Shown here one piece after another: positions 22,644-29,972 of a stretch of 39,453 nucleotides of DNA; position 1 is the first letter of the stretch, and the number at the start of each line of letters is the position of its first letter. A model generated the notes under the pieces. That model did no database searches. It had not been told where the DNA came from and worked only from the letters and a program-made list of their open reading frames with translations. The position numbers and the translations under genes were made by a program. This stretch comes from Candidatus Epulonipiscium sp. Lineage in GTDB: Bacteria; Bacillota; Clostridia; Lachnospirales; JAAYNZ01. The DNA lies in assembly GCA_012524135.1 (NCBI GenBank), contig JAAYSE010000018.1:1-39453 (forward strand), given 5' to 3'.

Positions 22644-23381
22644 TTAATAATTTTTTGATGATTCTAACAACTCGGATATTGTAACAAATTGATATCCTTC
22701 TTTTTTGAGTGTGGGTAAAATAGTTTTTAATGCTTCCACTGTATGACTTTCTTCTTTATATACATAATCATGAAATAAAATAATATCACCATTTTGTATT
22801 TTAGAGAAAGTAGTAGTAATAATTTTATCTACTCCAGGATTACTCCAATCTTTAGAATCTTGAAAAGTAGACCATAATATAATGGTACATTGATTTTTTG
22901 AAGCAATTTCTAATACTTTTTTGTTATATAATCCATAAGGAGGACGAAAAATTTTTGGTTTTGTTCCTATTATGGAAGAGATAATATCTTGAGTTTTTAA
23001 AAATTCTTTTTCTATTTCTTCTTTTGAAGTCTTATCGACATTGATGTGAGAAAAAGTATGATTTCCGATTTCATGTCCCTCTTGGTATTGACGTTTGAGT
23101 AGATCAGGATATTTTTCTGCATACATACCAAGCACAAAAAAGGTAGCTTTTGCATCATATTCTTTGAGTAAGTCTAATATTTGGGATGTATAGGTAGGAT
23201 GAGGACCATCATCAAAAGTAATAGCAATTATTTTTTCTTCTTTAGGTCCTGATTGAACGACTGTTGTATTATTTCCTGATGTAGGGATGACTGCTGTAGA
23301 ATAATTGCTTATAGAGAAAAATTTAATACTAATACATAAACAAAGAAGAACAACAAAAGGATGAATATTTTTTTTATTCAT
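22644..23381 (-). CDS. Secreted polysaccharide deacetylase (NodB domain)
   Basis: 245 residues with an N-terminal signal or anchor helix (about 8-26) and a NodB domain (about 50-240). Motif 1 TFDDGP (55-60; metal-site Asp57/58), motif 2 HEIGNHTFSH (His108, His112), motif 3 RPPYG at 146-150, motif 4 LW around 169-170, and motif 5 with LFHDY (204-206). Homologues (PdaA/PdaB types) deacetylate peptidoglycan or chitin-like polymers in the wall, often in spore cortex formation, so muramic-delta-lactam synthesis is possible, but substrate is not shown. AAGGAG lies upstream of the ATG. Stands alone. Confidence 0.88.
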   Translation of the reverse strand: MNKKNIHPFVVLLCLCISIKFFSISNYSTAVIPTSGNNTTVVQSGPKEEKIIAITFDDGPHPTYTSQILDLLKEYDAKATFFVLGMYAEKYPDLLKRQYQEGHEIGNHTFSHINVDKTSKEEIEKEFLKTQDIISSIIGTKPKIFRPPYGLYNKKVLEIASKNQCTIILWSTFQDSKDWSNPGVDKIITTTFSKIQNGDIILFHDYVYKEESHTVEALKTILPTLKKEGYQFVTISELLESSKNY

Positions 23382-23422
23382 ATAGAAACTCCTTTACTCA
23401 TAATATTTTAAAGAGATGGTTA

Positions 23423-23451
23423 ATAATATTTTATTAAAGATAGATTGTCTA
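23423..23451 (-). promoter_or_regulatory. Promoter of the deacetylase gene
   Basis: Minus strand: TAGACA (23451-23446), 17-base spacer, TATTAT (23428-23423). Confidence 0.6.
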
Positions 23452-23516
23452 TATTCAGATGAGAGAATAGTATTTTTGGTAAAATGTAATAAAAAAATAT
23501 TTTTATATAAAATCTA

Positions 23517-23545
23517 TTGAGTTTTTAGAATAAAAAGAGTATACT
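23517..23545 (+). promoter_or_regulatory. Promoter of the iron alcohol dehydrogenase
   Basis: TTGAGT (23517-23522), 17-base spacer, TATACT (23540-23545). Confidence 0.75.
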
Positions 23546-23556
23546 AATAATAATAG

Positions 23557-23574
23557 TTGTTAAAAAAATAACAC
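23557..23574 (+). promoter_or_regulatory. Rex-like operator
   Basis: TTGTTAA-AAAA-ATAACAC matches 12 of 14 fixed positions of the Rex consensus (TTGTTAA-N4-TTAACAA) and begins 11 bases after the -10, at the transcription start. Rex releases DNA at high NADH/NAD+, consistent with a fermentative alcohol dehydrogenase. Confidence 0.6.
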
Positions 23575-23632
23575 AAAATCAACAAGACCTTTTGATTTAG
23601 AGGAAAACATTCAAAAATAAGGAGGAATTTAC

Positions 23633-24790
23633 ATGGATTTAAAATGGTTTAGGGTTCCTAAAGACATTGTATTTGGAAAAGGTACATTAGAATATCTTTC
23701 TACTTTAGAAGGTAAAAAGGCAATCTTAGTAACAGGTGGAAGATCCATGAAACGATTTGGCTTTTTAGATCAAGCAAAGACTTACTTAGAAAAAGCAGGT
23801 ATGGAAGTAAGTATTTTTGATGGTGTAGAACCCAATCCTTCTGTAGAAACAGTAGAAAAAGGTGCAAAGGCAATGCAAGATTTTGAACCTGATTGGATTG
23901 TAGCTATTGGGGGAGGATCTGCATTAGATGCTGCTAAAATCATGTGGGCATTTTATGAATATCCTGAGTTGAAATTTGAAGAAATTATTGAACCAAATTC
24001 TATGCCTAAATTACGTAATAAAGCAAAATTTGTTGCTATTCCCTCTACGAGTGGTACTGCTTCGGAAATTACTGCATTTTCTGTTATTACAGATACCAAA
24101 GCTCATATCAAGTATCCTATTGTTTCTTATGAAATTACCCCAGATGTAGCTATTTTAGACCCAGAAATTCCAGCCAAAATGCCTCCTCATATTACAGCAA
24201 ATACAGGAATGGACGTTTTAGCTCATGCTATAGAAGCTTGGGTTTCTACAACTGCTAGTAATTATACAGATGCCTTAGCACTTCGAGCTATTCAATTAGT
24301 ATTTAAAAATTTACCTACAGCTGTAGCTAATGGAGAAGATTTAGATGCTAGAGAAGCTATGCATGATGCTTCTACACTTGCAGGAATGGCGTTTACTAAT
24401 GCTTCTTTAGGTTTGGTACACAGTTTAGCACATAAAATAGGTGGAGAATTTGGCATTACTCATGGTCTTGCAAATGCGATTTTGATGCCTTATATTATTC
24501 AATATAATCGAAAAGCTACAGACAAAGTAACAGAACTAGAAAAGATTTTAGGCATTGATGATTTACCAACCGCTGTAAAAGAACTTAATAAAAAAGTAAA
24601 TATACCTTTGAATTTTAAAGATGTAACAGAAGTAGAAATTGATGAAAAGAAATTTGAAGAAGTTTTAGATCGCATGTCTAAAAATGCTTTTGAGGATCCA
24701 TGTACTTTAACAAATCCTAGACAAAGTTCTGCAGAAGATGTAGCAAAAATTTATAAAGCCGCTTTTTATGGAGAGGACATTAATTGGTAA
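23633..24790 (+). CDS. Iron-containing (group III) alcohol dehydrogenase
   Basis: 385 residues. NAD(P)-binding GGGSALDAAK at 93-102 and metal ligands Asp194, His198, His263 and His277 (in DVLAHAIEAW, LVHSLAHKIGG and THGLAN), the normal set for Fe2+ or Zn2+ enzymes of this family. Closest kinds are short-chain butanol/ethanol dehydrogenases and 4-hydroxybutyrate dehydrogenases, so the physiological alcohol cannot be fixed. It probably oxidises NAD(P)H in fermentation. AAGGAGG precedes the ATG. Its Rex-like operator points to redox control. Monocistronic with its own terminator. Confidence 0.93.
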   Translation: MDLKWFRVPKDIVFGKGTLEYLSTLEGKKAILVTGGRSMKRFGFLDQAKTYLEKAGMEVSIFDGVEPNPSVETVEKGAKAMQDFEPDWIVAIGGGSALDAAKIMWAFYEYPELKFEEIIEPNSMPKLRNKAKFVAIPSTSGTASEITAFSVITDTKAHIKYPIVSYEITPDVAILDPEIPAKMPPHITANTGMDVLAHAIEAWVSTTASNYTDALALRAIQLVFKNLPTAVANGEDLDAREAMHDASTLAGMAFTNASLGLVHSLAHKIGGEFGITHGLANAILMPYIIQYNRKATDKVTELEKILGIDDLPTAVKELNKKVNIPLNFKDVTEVEIDEKKFEEVLDRMSKNAFEDPCTLTNPRQSSAEDVAKIYKAAFYGEDINW

Positions 24791-24835
24791 GAAAATGAAT
24801 TTGTAATATATAGGTTCGGTAAGGTTTTATTTTTT

Positions 24836-24873
24836 ATTAGTAGGGGTATCTCCATATTCCTACTAATTTTTTT
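24836..24873 (+). terminator. Terminator of the alcohol dehydrogenase
   Basis: ATTAGTAGG (24836-24844) pairs with CCTACTAAT (24859-24867), followed by T to 24873. A short tandem copy of TTTGATATTC follows. Confidence 0.85.
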
Positions 24874-24954
24874 GATATTCTTTGATATTCATTATAGATA
24901 ATCCATATTTTACATTCGATTAATGAGCAGTATAGTAATATAATAGAGATTAAA

Positions 24955-24979
24955 TAAATGATTTAGCATAAATCATTTA
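24955..24979 (+). promoter_or_regulatory. Palindrome upstream of nfnA, candidate operator
   Basis: TAAATGATTT (24955-24964) and AAATCATTTA (24970-24979), perfect 10-base arms around five bases. It is about 90 bases before the nfnA start and has no T-run; a regulator site is more likely than a terminator. Regulator not identified; a clear SigA promoter was not found in this gap. Confidence 0.45.
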
Positions 24980-25067
24980 GAAAGTTATTTTTATTATTGA
25001 CATAAGAGTATAAATATAGTACAACAAGTGCAAGAGAAAAAATGAAAATAAGGATGTGAGGAAAACA

Positions 25068-25943
25068 GTGTATAAGATTGTAGAAAGAAATGACTTAGCT
25101 CCTAATATATTTTTGATGAAAATCTTAGCTCCACGTGTAGCAAAATCAGCTCAACCTGGTCAATTTATCATTATTAGAATAGATGAAAAAGGAGAAAGAA
25201 TTCCTTTAACTATTTGTGATTATGATAGAGAAGAGGGTACAGTGAGTATTGTAGTACAAGCCCTAGGATCCTCTACGAAAAAAATGGAAGCTTATCAAGC
25301 CGGGGACTATTTTGCAGATTTTGTAGGACCTTTAGGCGTTCCATCTGAATTTACAAAAGCAGATCTTTCAGAATTAAAAAAGAAAAAAATTGTTTTTATT
25401 GCTGGTGGAGTAGGAGTGGCTCCCGTTTATCCTCAAGCAAAATGGATGCATGAACATGGTATAGATGTAGATATTATTATTGGTGCTAGAACCAAAGAAT
25501 TATTAATCTTAGAAGAGCAAATGAGTAAGGTTGGTAATTTACATTTATCAACTGATGATGGTAGTTATGGTTATCATGGGCGTGTAACAGATGTTTTAGA
25601 AGACTTAGTCAAAAACCAAGGCAAACAATATGATCAAGCTATTGCTATTGGTCCTATGATCATGATGAAATTTGTATGCATTTTAACAAAAAAATTAGGA
25701 ATTCCTACGGTTGTGAGTTTAAATCCTATTATGGTAGATGGAACAGGTATGTGTGGTGCTTGTCGTGTAACCGTTGGAGGCGAAACAAAATTTGCCTGTG
25801 TAGATGGTCCAGAGTTTGACGGACATTTAGTAGACTTTGATGAAGCAATTCAACGACAAGCTCAATATAAAAAAGAAGAGCATGAACACGAGCATCATCA
25901 TCACCATAAGAATGGTAAATGTCATATAAGGGGGGAATATTAA
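25068..25943 (+). CDS. nfnA: NfnA subunit of NADH-dependent ferredoxin:NADP+ oxidoreductase
   Basis: 291 residues from GTG 25068, preferred because GAGG lies six bases upstream and homologues begin at this point; an in-frame GTG at 25056 would add four residues. FAD domain (1-100; RIPLTICDYD), NAD-binding domain (GGVGVAPVYPQ from 113), and a [2Fe-2S] loop with Asp224, Cys229, Cys232 and Cys244. With NfnB it forms the electron-bifurcating complex that makes NADPH from NADH and reduced ferredoxin; dihydroorotate dehydrogenase or sulfide dehydrogenase is the same fold, but the adjacent NfnB decides the call. The C-terminus adds an unusual His-rich tail. Confidence 0.9.
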   Translation: MYKIVERNDLAPNIFLMKILAPRVAKSAQPGQFIIIRIDEKGERIPLTICDYDREEGTVSIVVQALGSSTKKMEAYQAGDYFADFVGPLGVPSEFTKADLSELKKKKIVFIAGGVGVAPVYPQAKWMHEHGIDVDIIIGARTKELLILEEQMSKVGNLHLSTDDGSYGYHGRVTDVLEDLVKNQGKQYDQAIAIGPMIMMKFVCILTKKLGIPTVVSLNPIMVDGTGMCGACRVTVGGETKFACVDGPEFDGHLVDFDEAIQRQAQYKKEEHEHEHHHHHKNGKCHIRGEY

Positions 25944-27331
25944 TGGATCGTTTTACAAGAACTCCAATAAGAGAACAAGACCCTAAAGTACGTGCCACTA
26001 ATTTTAAAGAAGTATGCTTAGGATATACAGAAGAAGAAGCCATGAAAGAAGCAAAACGATGTTTACAATGTAAAAAACCTCAATGCCGTGGAAATTGTCC
26101 AGTATCTATTGATATTCCTGGCTTTATTAAAGAAATAGCAGAAGGAAATTTTGCACAAGCTGCTAAAGTGTTGGCAGAATATACAGCATTACCTGCTGTT
26201 TGTGGAAGAGTTTGTCCTCAAGAAGTACAGTGTGAAAAAACTTGTGTTTTAGGCAAAAAAGGAGAACCTATTGCTATTGGGAAATTGGAACGTTTCGCAG
26301 CAGATTGGGCTAGAGAACATGATGTAGAAGTAGGGAAAGCAAAGGAAAATAATGGGATAAAAGTGGCTATTGTTGGTGCAGGACCTGCAGGAATTACTTG
26401 TGCAGGAGATTTAGCCAAAGAAGGATATGATGTTACTATATTTGAAGCATTGCATCAGCCTGGTGGTGTACTCGTTTATGGTATTCCTGAATTTCGATTA
26501 CCAGATACAGTAGTACAACATGAAATAGAGAACTTGAAAAAATTAGGTGTTAAAGTAGAAACGGATGTTATTATTGGAAGAACACTTACTATAGAAGCGT
26601 TATTGGAAGAAGAAGGTTTTGAAGCGGTATTTTTAGGTTCTGGAGCTGGCCTTCCTAGATTTATGGGGATTCCAGGAGAAAATTATAATGGAGTATTTTC
26701 TGCAAATGAATTTCTTACTCGAAATAATTTAATGAAAGCTTTCAAAGAAGATTATGATACTCCTATTAAAGTAGGTCAAAAAGTAGCTGTCGTAGGTGGC
26801 GGTAATGTTGCCATGGATGCTGCTAGAACTGCTTTACGATTAGGTGCAGAAGTTTATATCGTTTATCGACGTTCGGAAGAAGAGCTTCCTGCTCGATTGG
26901 AAGAAGTTCATCATGCAAAAGAAGAAGGAGTACAATTTAAGCTATTAACGAATCCCATAGAAATTATTGGAAATGAAGAAGGTTGGGTAACAGGAATGAA
27001 ATGTATTCAAATGGAATTAGGAGAACCTGATGAATCAGGGAGAAGAAGACCCAAACCTATTCCAGGATCTGAATTTTTACTAGAAGTAGATACTGTAATT
27101 ATGTCTTTAGGTACTTCTCCTAATCCTTTACTTGCTTCTACTACAGAAGGATTAGAAATAAATAAATGGGGTTGTATTGTAGCAGATGAAACAGGGCAAA
27201 CATCAAAGGAAGGTGTTTTTGCTGGAGGAGATGCAGTAACAGGAGCTGCAACCGTTATTTTAGCTATGGAAGCAGGTAAAAAGGCAGCTCAAGGAATTCA
27301 TAAGTATATTCAATCAAAAAAGGAAAATTAG
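25943..27331 (+). CDS. nfnB: NfnB subunit of NADH-dependent ferredoxin:NADP+ oxidoreductase
   Basis: 462 residues; the ATG shares an A with the TAA of nfnA, with GGGGGG upstream. An upstream in-frame ATG is inside nfnA and rejected. Two [4Fe-4S] sites are visible: Cys40, 43, 48, 52 and Cys87, 91, 97, 101. The dinucleotide-binding folds start at GAGPAG (145-150) and GGGNVAMDAA (near 290). It carries the FAD that bifurcates electrons from NADPH. The same fold is labelled glutamate synthase small subunit GltD, but no large subunit is present here and nfnA is upstream. Overlap implies co-translation. Confidence 0.92.
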   Translation: MDRFTRTPIREQDPKVRATNFKEVCLGYTEEEAMKEAKRCLQCKKPQCRGNCPVSIDIPGFIKEIAEGNFAQAAKVLAEYTALPAVCGRVCPQEVQCEKTCVLGKKGEPIAIGKLERFAADWAREHDVEVGKAKENNGIKVAIVGAGPAGITCAGDLAKEGYDVTIFEALHQPGGVLVYGIPEFRLPDTVVQHEIENLKKLGVKVETDVIIGRTLTIEALLEEEGFEAVFLGSGAGLPRFMGIPGENYNGVFSANEFLTRNNLMKAFKEDYDTPIKVGQKVAVVGGGNVAMDAARTALRLGAEVYIVYRRSEEELPARLEEVHHAKEEGVQFKLLTNPIEIIGNEEGWVTGMKCIQMELGEPDESGRRRPKPIPGSEFLLEVDTVIMSLGTSPNPLLASTTEGLEINKWGCIVADETGQTSKEGVFAGGDAVTGAATVILAMEAGKKAAQGIHKYIQSKKEN

Positions 27332-27372
27332 GATTACCAATAAAAAAGTTTAGATTTTGATCAAATAGGATT

Positions 27373-27420
27373 CGTCCTCGTAGGCCTATTTTCATTATAG
27401 GAAACGAGGACGTTGTATTT
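27373..27420 (+). terminator. Terminator of nfnAB
   Basis: CGTCCTCGT (27373-27381) pairs with ACGAGGACG (27404-27412), with inner CCTAT/ATAGG, followed by a T-rich run. Confidence 0.85.
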
Positions 27421-27491
27421 TTACAAAGAAAGAATTTTTCTTGAAAGTTAAAATAGAATTTATAATATAGAGTTGTATTTTTTTATAATGG

Positions 27492-27526
27492 AAGGAGGAA
27501 GAGCGTTTTACGCTCAAATAATAATG
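27492..27526 (+). promoter_or_regulatory. Ribosome site separated from its start by a hairpin
   Basis: AAGGAGG (27492-27498) lies 25 bases before ATG 27524, but GAGCGT (27501-27506) and ACGCTC (27510-27515) form a hairpin between them; when folded, the gap is about 10 bases. No nearer ribosome site exists. Confidence 0.55.
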
Positions 27527-28117
27527 ACGGAAGAAGTGAGCTTTAAAAAATTAAAAGAAATTTTTTTCATTTTTCTTAAATTGGGAGCGTTTACTTTTGG
27601 AGGGGGATATGCCATGATTCCTCTTATTGAAGAAGAAGTAGTGCATAAGAGAAAATGGATTAAAGAAGAAGAAGTTATTGATGTATTTGCTGTAGCTGAG
27701 TCCATTCCAGGAGCGATAGCCATTAACTCATCAACATTTATTGGATATAAAATTGCAGGCCGAAAAGGAGCTATAGCAGCGAATATAGGAGTTATCCTTC
27801 CTTCAGTGTTTATTATTACATTGATTGCAAGTGTATTTGGAAGGTTTCAAGATAATCCTATTATACAAGCTGCTTTATTAGGAGTTCGTTCTTGTGTTGT
27901 AGCCCTCATTGGAGTAGCAGCTTTTTCTTTATCAAAAAAGGCTCTTCGAGATAAATTAACAGTTCTTCTTTGGCTAATTACCGTTCTTTGTATTTTAATT
28001 ATGGATCTACATCCTATTTTTATGATTATTTCAGGAGGTCTTATTGGTCTTTTAGTGATGAAAATCATGCCAGATAAAGTAGAAGAAATCATAAAAGGAA
28101 GAGGAGATAATGAATGA
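27524..28117 (+). CDS. Chromate transporter, N-terminal half protein (CHR family)
   Basis: 197 residues from ATG 27524 (MTEEVSFKKLKEIF). CHR signature FGGGYAMIPLIEEE near 24-37, AESIPGAIAINSSTFIGYK and several membrane helices (about 15-30, 80-105, 110-130, 145-165, 168-185). Full ChrA has two such halves; here they are two adjacent genes, as in other Firmicutes pairs, and probably assemble as a heterodimer. Substrate is chromate or sulfate by family; not proven. Upstream in-frame ATGs at 27473 and 27488 have no ribosome site. The stop overlaps the next ATG in ATGA. Confidence 0.88.
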   Translation: MTEEVSFKKLKEIFFIFLKLGAFTFGGGYAMIPLIEEEVVHKRKWIKEEEVIDVFAVAESIPGAIAINSSTFIGYKIAGRKGAIAANIGVILPSVFIITLIASVFGRFQDNPIIQAALLGVRSCVVALIGVAAFSLSKKALRDKLTVLLWLITVLCILIMDLHPIFMIISGGLIGLLVMKIMPDKVEEIIKGRGDNE

Positions 28118-28689
28118 AAATATACCTTCAGTTAATTTGCACATTTTTTAAACTAGGATTATTTAGTTTTGGAGGGGGATATGCCATGATTCCCCTAATT
28201 GAAAAAGAAATAGAAAGTCATGGATGGATGACAGCTACCGAGTTTTCTAATATTATTGCTATTGCAGAAATGACGCCAGGGCCTATTGCAGTAAATTCAG
28301 CTACTTTTGTAGGCTATAAGACAGCGGGAATTTTAGGGGGAATTATTGCTACTATAGGAGTAGCATTACCTTCTTTGTTATTAATTTTATTGGTATCTCA
28401 GATTTTTTTCAAATATCAAGATCATCCCGTTAATAAGATGATTTTTTATGGTATTCGTCCTGTTATTGTAGGATTAATTACAACAGCTACTGTTTTTGTT
28501 GGGAAAACAGCATTTTTTCATTGGGAAGTTTCTTTAGCAGGAATAAAAGATCTTTTTGGATTTTTAAATTTTAGTAGTATTGCGATTTGTATTATTTCTT
28601 TTATTGGAATGCTTCGTTTTAAAATACATCCTATTTTAATGATTGGTATTTCAGCGGTACTCGGTGTAGTTTCTATGTATCTTTTCTAA
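28114..28689 (+). CDS. Chromate transporter, second half protein (CHR family)
   Basis: 191 residues, beginning in ATGA overlap with the first half gene, which implies translational coupling. The same CHR signature is present (FGGGYAMIPLIEKE near 19-32, EMTPGPIAVNSATFVGYK), with helices spread over the length and a hydrophobic C-terminus. It complements the other half to form the antiparallel two-domain transporter. A terminator follows. Confidence 0.88.
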   Translation: MKIYLQLICTFFKLGLFSFGGGYAMIPLIEKEIESHGWMTATEFSNIIAIAEMTPGPIAVNSATFVGYKTAGILGGIIATIGVALPSLLLILLVSQIFFKYQDHPVNKMIFYGIRPVIVGLITTATVFVGKTAFFHWEVSLAGIKDLFGFLNFSSIAICIISFIGMLRFKIHPILMIGISAVLGVVSMYLF

Positions 28690-28721
28690 ATTTCATTAAT
28701 AAAATAAAATCAATTATTTTT

Positions 28722-28748
28722 AGTGTTGGATCAGTCCAACACTTTTTT
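28722..28748 (+). terminator. Terminator of the chromate transporter genes
   Basis: AGTGTTGGA (28722-28730) pairs with TCCAACACT (28735-28743), loop TCAG, then T to 28748. Confidence 0.9.
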
Positions 28749-28760
28749 ATTTAAAAATGA

Positions 28761-28789
28761 TTGACAAAAGAATAAAAAACCATTATACT
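28761..28789 (+). promoter_or_regulatory. Promoter of the fab-acc operon
   Basis: TTGACA (28761-28766), 17-base spacer, TATACT (28784-28789). The start point falls near 28796 inside the FabT-like sites. Confidence 0.85.
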
Positions 28790-28817
28790 TTGATTATCAA
28801 ACTATTTGAAAGTCAAA
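28789..28817 (+). promoter_or_regulatory. Two tandem FabT-like operators
   Basis: TTTGATTATCAAA (28789-28801) and TTTGAAAGTCAAA (28805-28817) share the TTTGA-N3-TCAAA form of FabT boxes of Streptococcus-type bacteria, centres 16 bases apart. They cover the end of the -10 and the start point, so binding should repress. A FabT-like gene is in the operon. Confidence 0.75.
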
Positions 28818-28852
28818 GTATTTGAAATGGAAAATAATAAGGAGAGGGTTTT

Positions 28853-29923
28853 ATGTTTCTATTACCTCTACAAATTGGTTCTTTAACGGCTTCTGTTCCT
28901 ATTGTTCAAGGAGGAATGGGAGTAGGTGTTTCTCTATCTAATTTAGCTTCTGCAGTAGCAAATGCAGGTGGAATCGGTGTTATTTCTGGCACTCATATTG
29001 GATTTAGAGAACCTGATTTTTATCAAAATCCTACAAAGGCGAATATACGTGCTTTAAAAAAAGAAATTCAAAAAGCAAAAATGCAAAGTCCACAAGGGGT
29101 TATAGGAATTAATTTTTTAACTGCTTTTAATCATTATGCAGATTTAGTCAAAGTAGCAGTAGAAGAAAAAATAGATATTATTTTTTCAGGTGCTGGACTT
29201 CCGGTAGATTTACCTGCTTTTGTAAAAGGAAGTGCAACAAAGATTGTTCCTATTATTTCTTCAGCTAAAGCAGCAGTAGTGATTACAAAATTATGGCAAC
29301 GTCGATATGACTATCTTCCGGATGCTCTTGTGGTAGAAGGCCCTGAGGCAGGAGGGCATTTGGGATTTACTTTTGATCAATTAAGAAAAAAACAGGAAAA
29401 TACCAATCTTAGTGTGATTTTACAAGAAGTAAAAAAAGCGATACATCCTTTCGAAATAGAGGGAAAAAAGATTCCTTTAATTGCAGCAGGAGGTATTTTT
29501 ACAGGAGAAGATATTCAAAAATATTTAAAATTAGGGGCCTCTGGAGTACAAATGGGAACTCGATTTATTGCGACAGAAGAATGTGATGCTCCCTTTTCTT
29601 TTAAAGAGCAATATATCAATGTTTCTTCGAACAATCTTAAGTTAATCCAAAGTCCTGTAGGACTACCAGGGCGGGTTTTATATACCCCCTTTATTAAAAA
29701 AATGGAGAATGAAAAAGTTCCTGTACAACGTTGTCTTGGATGTCTGAAAACTTGTCAGCCCCAAGAAACTCCTTATTGTATTTCTGAAGCTTTGATTCAA
29801 GCAGCGAGAGGGAATGTGATGAAAGGATTATTTTTTGCTGGTAGTAGTGTTTGTCGTATAAAAAAGATGATGACAGTCAAAGAATTAATCAAGGAGTTAG
29901 TAGATTCTCTAAATCAATCATAG
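28853..29923 (+). CDS. FabX-like FMN flavoprotein with Cys cluster (NMO/FabK superfamily)
   Basis: 356 residues of the nitronate monooxygenase/FabK TIM-barrel family: PIVQGGMGVG at the FMN site, VVEGPEAGGHLG with His169 as the likely catalytic base, AAGGIFTGED and GVQMGTRF. Unlike plain FabK, it carries Cys294, Cys297, Cys301 and Cys309 (CLGCLKTCQ and PYC) and an AGSSVCRIKK end. A [4Fe-4S]-binding Cys set at this place is the hallmark of FabX of Helicobacter, a dehydrogenase/isomerase that makes the cis double bond of unsaturated fatty acids. It is the first gene of the operon, where streptococci have the isomerase FabM; the FabX role is inferred, a nitronate monooxygenase being the alternative. 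AGGAGAGG is upstream. Confidence 0.7.
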   Translation: MFLLPLQIGSLTASVPIVQGGMGVGVSLSNLASAVANAGGIGVISGTHIGFREPDFYQNPTKANIRALKKEIQKAKMQSPQGVIGINFLTAFNHYADLVKVAVEEKIDIIFSGAGLPVDLPAFVKGSATKIVPIISSAKAAVVITKLWQRRYDYLPDALVVEGPEAGGHLGFTFDQLRKKQENTNLSVILQEVKKAIHPFEIEGKKIPLIAAGGIFTGEDIQKYLKLGASGVQMGTRFIATEECDAPFSFKEQYINVSSNNLKLIQSPVGLPGRVLYTPFIKKMENEKVPVQRCLGCLKTCQPQETPYCISEALIQAARGNVMKGLFFAGSSVCRIKKMMTVKELIKELVDSLNQS

Positions 29924-29972
29924 TACTCTTTCATTAAGATATGAACGAAGATATGGAGAAGGGAGGGTATAT

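Noticed and set aside
24870-24892. Tandem TTTGATATTC copies as a regulatory repeat
   Set aside because: Two copies only, directly after a terminator; most likely chance in AT-rich sequence.
25943-27331. Call as glutamate synthase small subunit
   Set aside because: The fold is shared, but no glutamate synthase large subunit is present and the one-base overlap with an NfnA-type gene fits NfnB.
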